Assembly: GCA_949286245.1 (NCBI GenBank) | Contig: CASECF010000083.1 | Span: 1-40,598, forward strand | Source of the DNA: an uncultured Alphaproteobacteria bacterium | Lineage (GTDB): Bacteria > Pseudomonadota > Alphaproteobacteria > CAAHEQ01 > UBA3637 | DNA length: 40,598 nucleotides | Direction of reading: 5' to 3' | Shown here: positions 36,525 through 40,598 of the stretch, piece after piece | How positions within the stretch are numbered: the stretch's first letter is position 1 | How the letters are laid out: each line of letters starts with the position of its first letter | Made by a program: the position numbers and the translations under genes | Notes under the pieces: generated by a model | Told to the model about the DNA's origin: nothing | Seen by the model: only the letters and a program-made list of their open reading frames with translations | The model's database searches: none

Positions 36525-36890
36525 TTAAACTCTATTATAGATATCTTCAAATCGGACAATATCATTTTCATCCAAAATCTCACCGGTTTGAATCTCAATA
36601 AATTCAACCGGATTGTCCGTTAAATTTTCGATACGATGCTTTGTTTCTTTGGGTATATCAATAGATTCTCCGAAAGAGAGTATTCGTTTTTCTTCTCCCA
36701 AAGTGACTTGAGCCGTTCCGAGTGTTATATACCAGTGTTCTTGTCGATGATGATGAAGCTGAAGAGACAAAGAAGAATGTGGTAAAACAGTAATTCTTTT
36801 AACAATTCCTTTTTCCAAAATGGCCAAGACTTCCCATGTTCCCCAAGGACGAACACCTTTTTCGTTTTGTTTATATGCAATAGACATCAT
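36525..36890 (-). CDS. Stand-alone cupin, mannose-6-phosphate isomerase type II C-terminal-like
   Basis: A 121-residue single-domain cupin. The sequence RPWGTWEVLA near the start and the metal-binding set (HHHRQEHW, with Glu and a later His in KETKHRIEN) match the isomerase domain found at the C-terminus of ManC-type bifunctional enzymes (GDP-mannose pyrophosphorylase / phosphomannose isomerase). Here it is free-standing with no guanylyltransferase next to it. Likely roles are fructose-6-P to mannose-6-P isomerisation or binding a sugar nucleotide. An AAAGGG site precedes two adjacent ATG codons (36890 and 36887). It is monocistronic. Confidence 0.85.
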   Translation of the reverse strand: MMSIAYKQNEKGVRPWGTWEVLAILEKGIVKRITVLPHSSLSLQLHHHRQEHWYITLGTAQVTLGEEKRILSFGESIDIPKETKHRIENLTDNPVEFIEIQTGEILDENDIVRFEDIYNRV

Positions 36891-37501
36891 AAATTCCCTT
36901 TACAAAATATTAAATCATAGAAAATTGATACATGAAAAAAAACTATTTGTAAATACTTTTTATAATGCCGTAGCTATTTTTTATTGTAAAGTACAAAGTA
37001 CTGTTTAATGACGGAGAAACCCCATCACATTATGAGTAAGAAGCTTTATCATTTGAGAATTTTTTTTAAAAATCACCTCAAAATAAAGCAACTAACAAAC
37101 TCTTCCGATATCAATCCCTCCCCTAAAAGATATGAATATCTTAAAAAAATACATTGATTTTAATTTAAGCTCAATTATAAATAGGGCATAATTTTTCATT
37201 AAAATCAGAAATGAGCGTATATGAGAGAGAAATAAAATTATGCTGGTGTGATCCTCTTTATGAGAAGAAATCCACAATCCATAAGCCTAATGACCGAAAA
37301 TTACACTCAAAGTAGGCTTAATAGCACGGTAAAGCATATAATGAGCTCTCATACAAAATCATAATTAAGTCTTAACTTATTTCCAGCGGACACCCTCTGT
37401 CGAGTTTTCTCAAAAGAGAAGACTTTACGCTGTCTTAAAAAAAAGATTCGCTCAAAAGATATTCTTTAAAAATTGATTGAGAGGCCAAAAAGATTGATCG
37501 T
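36891..37501. other. Long intergenic region without a convincing gene
   Basis: About 610 bases between the cupin gene start and the hisS stop. The only frame of any length (37092-37277, minus) has no ribosome-binding site and unlikely composition. No tRNA, long hairpin or repeated unit was recognised. It may hold decayed coding DNA; nothing can be named. Confidence 0.5.
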
Positions 37502-38752
37502 CTACTTTTTAAAAATCTCAATGAATTTTTGATAACCCAAAGCAGATAGTTGGGATTTTTGGAACTTGGCGTTATTGTTTCTATGAGCGATTAAAACACG
37601 TGTTCCCTCTTCTCTCATTTGATTCGCTTTCAAAAGTGTCTCACTCATTTGCTCTCTCGTAATTCCCTGCTCTAACAAAAAGGCCACGCCGGTTTGCGGT
37701 GTATCCAGCTGAATGTTGTTCTCTTTAATAACCGTCAAAATACGCTCAAGACCGATTGAAAATCCACAAGCGGGGACAGGAGAACCCAAATATTTTCCGA
37801 TCATTTCATCATATCGACCACCACCGGCCACGGACAAATTAAATTTTTCCAAAGAAATTTCAAAAATAGGTCCCGTGTAATACGACATGCCGCGAACCAA
37901 AGTCGGATCAAAAACAATCCGGCCATCCGAAGGTAAATTCTTTTCAACAATTTCCATAATTGCTTTTAAATTCGGCAAAACAGACGGATCTATATGACGA
38001 TCAACTTGATGTTCGCTTAAAAAACTCGGATCTGTTAATTGATCGGCATTTTGAAAAAGCATACAATACTTCTCAACACTCTCATTTTTGAGACCGGCTT
38101 CAATCAGCATCTCTTGAACACCCGTCAATCCCACTTTATCCATTTTATCCAAAATAATAAAGACGGTATTCAATTGATCTTCCGGCATATCACAAGACAA
38201 AGCCATGGCTTTCAAAAGACGTCTATCATTTAACCGAATTGAAAATTGACCCAAATTAAACCGACTGAGCATATCTGCGGTTGCAGAAATCAATTCAATC
38301 TCTGCCAAGGTCGATTTATCGCCCAAAATATCAATATCACAGTGCGTAAATTGTCTAAATCGTCCTTTTTGAGGTCTGTCTGCCCGCCAAACAGAGCCAA
38401 TTTGCAAAGCCTTAAACGGCGTCGGCAAATGAGAAACATTGTTAGCATAAAAACGAGATAACGGAACGGTTAAATCATATCTGAGACCGCTATCAACCAA
38501 AGCATCAACGCCCACGGATAAAGACTCATTTAATTTTTCACCCCGTTTTAAAATCTTAAAAATCAGTTGTTCGTTTTCCCCGCCCTGCTTTCCGGTCAAA
38601 TTCTCGATATGTTCTATCGCCGGTGTTTCAATCAAAGAAAACCCGTATTTGCGATAGGTATCTTTAATTTTTCTGATGGCATATTCCCGAACATCCATAT
38701 CGGTCGGTAAATACTCAGGCATTCCTTTAACAGGCGTTTTAACAAAACTCAT
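37502..38752 (-). CDS. hisS: Histidyl-tRNA synthetase
   Basis: A class IIa synthetase of 416 residues that charges tRNA-His. Motif 1 region GMPEYLPTDMDVREYAIRKI, motif 2 VWRADRPQKGRFRQFTHCDIDILG, the histidine-A motif LVRGMSYYTGPIFEIS and motif 3 ACGFSIGLERI are all present. The C-terminal anticodon domain (about 325-416) includes VLIAHRNNNAKFQKSQLSALG. The start at 38752 is chosen because AAGGG lies six bases upstream; a longer frame to 38773 has no support. It is alone, in the same direction as the oxidoreductase gene upstream but 270 bases from it. Confidence 0.96.
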   Translation of the reverse strand: MSFVKTPVKGMPEYLPTDMDVREYAIRKIKDTYRKYGFSLIETPAIEHIENLTGKQGGENEQLIFKILKRGEKLNESLSVGVDALVDSGLRYDLTVPLSRFYANNVSHLPTPFKALQIGSVWRADRPQKGRFRQFTHCDIDILGDKSTLAEIELISATADMLSRFNLGQFSIRLNDRRLLKAMALSCDMPEDQLNTVFIILDKMDKVGLTGVQEMLIEAGLKNESVEKYCMLFQNADQLTDPSFLSEHQVDRHIDPSVLPNLKAIMEIVEKNLPSDGRIVFDPTLVRGMSYYTGPIFEISLEKFNLSVAGGGRYDEMIGKYLGSPVPACGFSIGLERILTVIKENNIQLDTPQTGVAFLLEQGITREQMSETLLKANQMREEGTRVLIAHRNNNAKFQKSQLSALGYQKFIEIFKK

Positions 38753-38957
38753 TTTTATCCCTTCAAAAAACAATTATTTATTCAATTACAACAATATAAA
38801 TAATGTTATTAAAGTTTTTATTTATCATATTTTTTAATAAAAAAGGCTATATTTTGCTTATTAACAATTAAAGAAGCCTTTTTAAATGACAAATAAACCC
38901 TTTAAATTTTCCGATATTCTTTTAATGGAATATCACAAAAATGTCAAGCATATTTAA

Positions 38958-39004
38958 GGGGTAGACAAGATTTTTCGCACGTCTCAAAGGGGGCACAACT
39001 TTTT
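38958..39004. repeat. Imperfect direct repeat, possible IS21-like terminus remnant
   Basis: Two related blocks, GGGG-TAGACAAGATTTTT (38958-38975) and GGGGG-CACAACTTTTT (38989-39004), are separated by CGCACGTCTCAAA. The DNA is out of character with the AT-rich surroundings. Repeated GG-ACAA-TTTT blocks of this type resemble the multiple binding sites at IS21-family ends. No transposase gene accompanies it, so at most it is a relic. Confidence 0.3.
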
Positions 39005-39023
39005 GAAGTATATTAAAATTTAT

Positions 39024-40040
39024 CTAACGGGACCGATTTTGGGCAACACATTCCCTAAGAGCAGACGTCACCATCGGTTTTGTTTGATTCATTTTTTCCA
39101 AAAGGGTATGTAATCGAAGAGAGTGAGATGCCTCATGCAAATAAGGGACTTTTGCTTCTTGCTTAAAATAACGCAACGAATCATGAACTTGTCTATCCAG
39201 TTTGTCATGAGCATTAAATGTTAAATATTCCGTTGTATTATCCGGATGAACGACAAGACATTTATCTTCTTTATTTTGATCAAAGATCAAAGATACAATG
39301 CATTTTTCTTTGCCTCGATATAAGAAGAAAATAAAAGATCTTTGTTGATATGACTGTCCGAAAGATGATCTCAAATTTAAAAAGAATTTCTCTCCGTTTT
39401 CTTTTGTGACAAGATAGTTAAAGCGTTGAGCCAAACACCTGTTTTCAATTTCCGGATCCGGAGTATAAATATTTCTTAACGTATCTATTTTTTTGATAGA
39501 TCCGAATAAAATACCGTTAAAACAAAGATCCCAAGGATGATACAGCTCCTCATAAACACCGACATCTCGAAAACGACGAGGATCTTTGGTCTTATCCTTT
39601 CCGTAGTGGATATTACAACATTTCAACTTAAATCCCTCTTCTATTTTTTCATCAAGGATTTTCTTTGTTTTCATTACGGCAGGAGAAGATCTCAAAATAT
39701 AATCGACAACTATTTTTGTTTGAGGCGTAGAAAAATCAGAGATAATCTTGTATTCATCCTGAGTAAGACACATGGGTTTTTCGCAAAAAACATTGTGAAT
39801 TCCAGCCTGAAGAACCTGTTTCAGAACATCGGCATGCGTAATACTGTTAGATGCAATAAAAGCAGCCTCTAACGGTTTGTCTTTTATCTCTTCAAAATTT
39901 TTAACCCAAACAGCTTTTGAGGGAATCGGATTTTTAGGAAACGGATCCACAATATAAATCTGATCCACCAAAGGGTCACGATCGAGAATCTTATAAAGGA
40001 AATTACCCATTTTCCCATAACCAAACAAAACAATATCCAT
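39024..40040 (-). CDS. Gfo/Idh/MocA-family NAD(P)-dependent oxidoreductase
   Basis: A 338-residue protein. It begins with a Rossmann fold (MDIVLFGYGKMGNFLYKIL, GxGxxG-like with Tyr replacing the middle residue) and has the family signature E-K-P in VFCEKPMCLT (about residue 92). The second, mostly beta domain follows and includes YHPWDLCFNG, with a His-Pro-Asp stretch where the family places its catalytic His/Asp. Members oxidise or reduce sugar rings or related compounds. The start at 40040 is chosen because AAGGAG lies upstream; a longer frame adds a non-native stretch. The substrate cannot be told. No sugar operon is next to it except the distant lone cupin. Confidence 0.88.
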   Translation of the reverse strand: MDIVLFGYGKMGNFLYKILDRDPLVDQIYIVDPFPKNPIPSKAVWVKNFEEIKDKPLEAAFIASNSITHADVLKQVLQAGIHNVFCEKPMCLTQDEYKIISDFSTPQTKIVVDYILRSSPAVMKTKKILDEKIEEGFKLKCCNIHYGKDKTKDPRRFRDVGVYEELYHPWDLCFNGILFGSIKKIDTLRNIYTPDPEIENRCLAQRFNYLVTKENGEKFFLNLRSSFGQSYQQRSFIFFLYRGKEKCIVSLIFDQNKEDKCLVVHPDNTTEYLTFNAHDKLDRQVHDSLRYFKQEAKVPYLHEASHSLRLHTLLEKMNQTKPMVTSALRECVAQNRSR

Positions 40041-40243
40041 AGAGAAACTCCTTTGTTTCAATCTTTTTTCTTCCAGTTTAACAATTTTATAAAAAAAGTC
40101 AACAAAAAAATAACCAGATAAAAAGGCTTTAAAATCGATTACATCAGCCACGATACGCAGATCCTTTGCAATAAAATAAAGGAAATTTTTATTCAGATTA
40201 CAAAAAGAGAAATTTTATTTTTTTATTTTTTTTAAAAAAATAG

Positions 40244-40272
40244 TTGCATTTATAAAAAAAATAAAGTATCAT
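40244..40272 (+). promoter_or_regulatory. Promoter of tRNA-Asn
   Basis: TTGCAT (40244-40249) and TATCAT (40267-40272) are exactly 17 bases apart, with the tRNA starting 13 bases after the -10 box. A long A/T tract just upstream (40211-40241) may act as an UP-like element. Confidence 0.75.
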
Positions 40273-40285
40273 GTAAAACAGTTGT

Positions 40286-40360
40286 TCCAGCGTAGCTCAG
40301 TGGTAGAGCAATCGGCTGTTAACCGATTGGTCGTAGGTTCGAGCCCTACCGCTGGAGCCA
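40286..40360 (+). tRNA. tRNA-Asn (anticodon GTT)
   Basis: A full cloverleaf: acceptor stem TCCAGCG/CGCTGGA, D arm GCTC-AGTGGTA-GAGC, anticodon stem ATCGG/CCGAT with loop CTGTTAA giving GTT, a variable loop, and T arm GTAGG-TTCGAGC-CCTAC. The discriminator is G and CCA is encoded. It decodes AAC and AAU. In this organism it may be charged indirectly, since the AspRS looks non-discriminating. It has its own promoter and terminator. Confidence 0.97.
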
Positions 40361-40366
40361 TTTTCT

Positions 40367-40393
40367 AAAGCCCTCTTCAATGAGGGCTTTTTT
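40367..40393 (+). terminator. Terminator after tRNA-Asn
   Basis: A perfect 9-bp stem AAAGCCCTC/GAGGGCTTT with a TTCAAT loop followed by a T-run (the stem's own T bases plus TTT). It begins 7 bases after the tRNA CCA end. Confidence 0.92.
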
Positions 40394-40400
40394 GTGTTTT

Positions 40401-40429
40401 GAAAACCATGCGTTAGACACGTGGTTTTC
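40401..40429. repeat. Hairpin between tRNA-Asn and IS200 copy 2
   Basis: An inverted repeat GAAAACCATG / CGTGGTTTTC (10 pairs, one of them T-G) around CGTTAGACA. There is no U-run, so it is not a clear terminator. It lies about 30 bases before the start of similarity to the other IS200 copy and could be part of the element's left end or its target. Confidence 0.5.
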
Positions 40430-40460
40430 TAGATACAAGAAGAATCATCGACTTGTTCGA

Positions 40461-40598
40461 TCGTTCCAAAGAGCTTACAGCTTTACACATAAAAAGTCCT
40501 TTGCTACAGTAAGTTAGAGGATCCAGAGAAGGTCGAACAAAAGAAAAGGAGTTTTTTTATGAACACACATATAATAGAATAGACAACATGCCATTACC
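40461..40598 (+). mobile_element. Decayed IS200/IS605-type insertion sequence, copy 2 (left end only)
   Basis: The left end of the same kind of element as at 28325-29010, in the opposite orientation and cut by the window end. Shared blocks are TCGTTCC, AGAGCTTAC-GCTTTACACATAAAAA, CAGTAAGTTAGA, GTCGAACAAAAG and GGAGTTTTTTTATGAACACACAT. Substitutions and small indels separate the copies, so both are old insertions or independently decaying. Confidence 0.8.
40559..40598 (+). pseudogene. tnpA: IS200-type TnpA start, broken, partial
   Basis: The ATG at 40559 starts MNTHIIE and then meets TAG at codon 8, where copy 1 has a CAG (Gln) codon (MNTHTKSQTTG). The following ACAACA matches copy 1 and the sequence then diverges until the window ends. 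It is therefore a dead gene, like copy 1. Confidence 0.75.

Noticed and set aside
37092-37277. 61-aa minus-strand frame between cupin and hisS
   Set aside because: No ribosome-binding site, no recognisable domain, and composition expected of AT-rich noncoding DNA.

Overview
The window reads as chromosomal DNA of an AT-rich alphaproteobacterium, probably host-associated and possibly from an uncultured gut or Rickettsiales/Holosporales-like lineage. This rests on several features: a valyl-tRNA synthetase of the archaeal-like type known from Rickettsia, an AspRS that looks non-discriminating, an RF32/Rhodospirillales-style prepilin (GRSMVEMLGVLAIIG), poly-A/T intergenic DNA and decayed insertion sequences. 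No taxonomic marker was searched, so the lineage is an inference.

Layout. 1-3.1 kb: tRNA-Val(CAC), then a minus-strand array of three paralogous four-helix membrane proteins alternating with a roughly 50-residue membrane peptide gene (one intact, one decayed). 3.2-7.4 kb: HD-domain hydrolase, divergent valS, a nested palindromic element, a lone prepilin. 7.6-12.1 kb: DUF3108-like exported protein, M50-like membrane protease, aspS with a strong terminator, divergent rmuC. 12.4-19.2 kb: tightly packed minus-strand operon sel1-repeat protein / dus / trkA / mfd. 19.3-20.6 kb: trmFO interrupted by an in-frame TGA. 20.7-28.0 kb: elongasome operon mreB-mreC-mreD-mrdA-rodA followed by a TPR-methyltransferase. 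28.3-29.0 kb: dead IS200/IS605-type element. 29.1-33.9 kb: operon rplY-pth-ychF-hemerythrin-qmcA-nfeD-basic small protein, with a clear promoter, structured leader and terminator; ychF also carries an in-frame TGA. 34.0-36.3 kb: an unusual fused ABC protein under its own promoter. 36.5-40.0 kb: lone cupin, hisS, Gfo/Idh/MocA oxidoreductase. 40.2-40.6 kb: tRNA-Asn with promoter and terminator, then a second dead IS200 copy in opposite orientation running off the end.

Most of the window is ordinary housekeeping: translation (three aminoacyl-tRNA synthetases, Pth, L25, YchF, tRNA modification), cell-wall elongation, transcription-coupled repair and potassium uptake. The least explained parts are the alternating membrane-protein array at the left end, the nested palindrome after valS, the 772-residue ABC protein with an inverted repeat over its promoter, and two conserved genes (trmFO, ychF) that are intact except for one UGA each, at positions normally Arg and Cys, in a genome that otherwise uses UGA as a normal stop.
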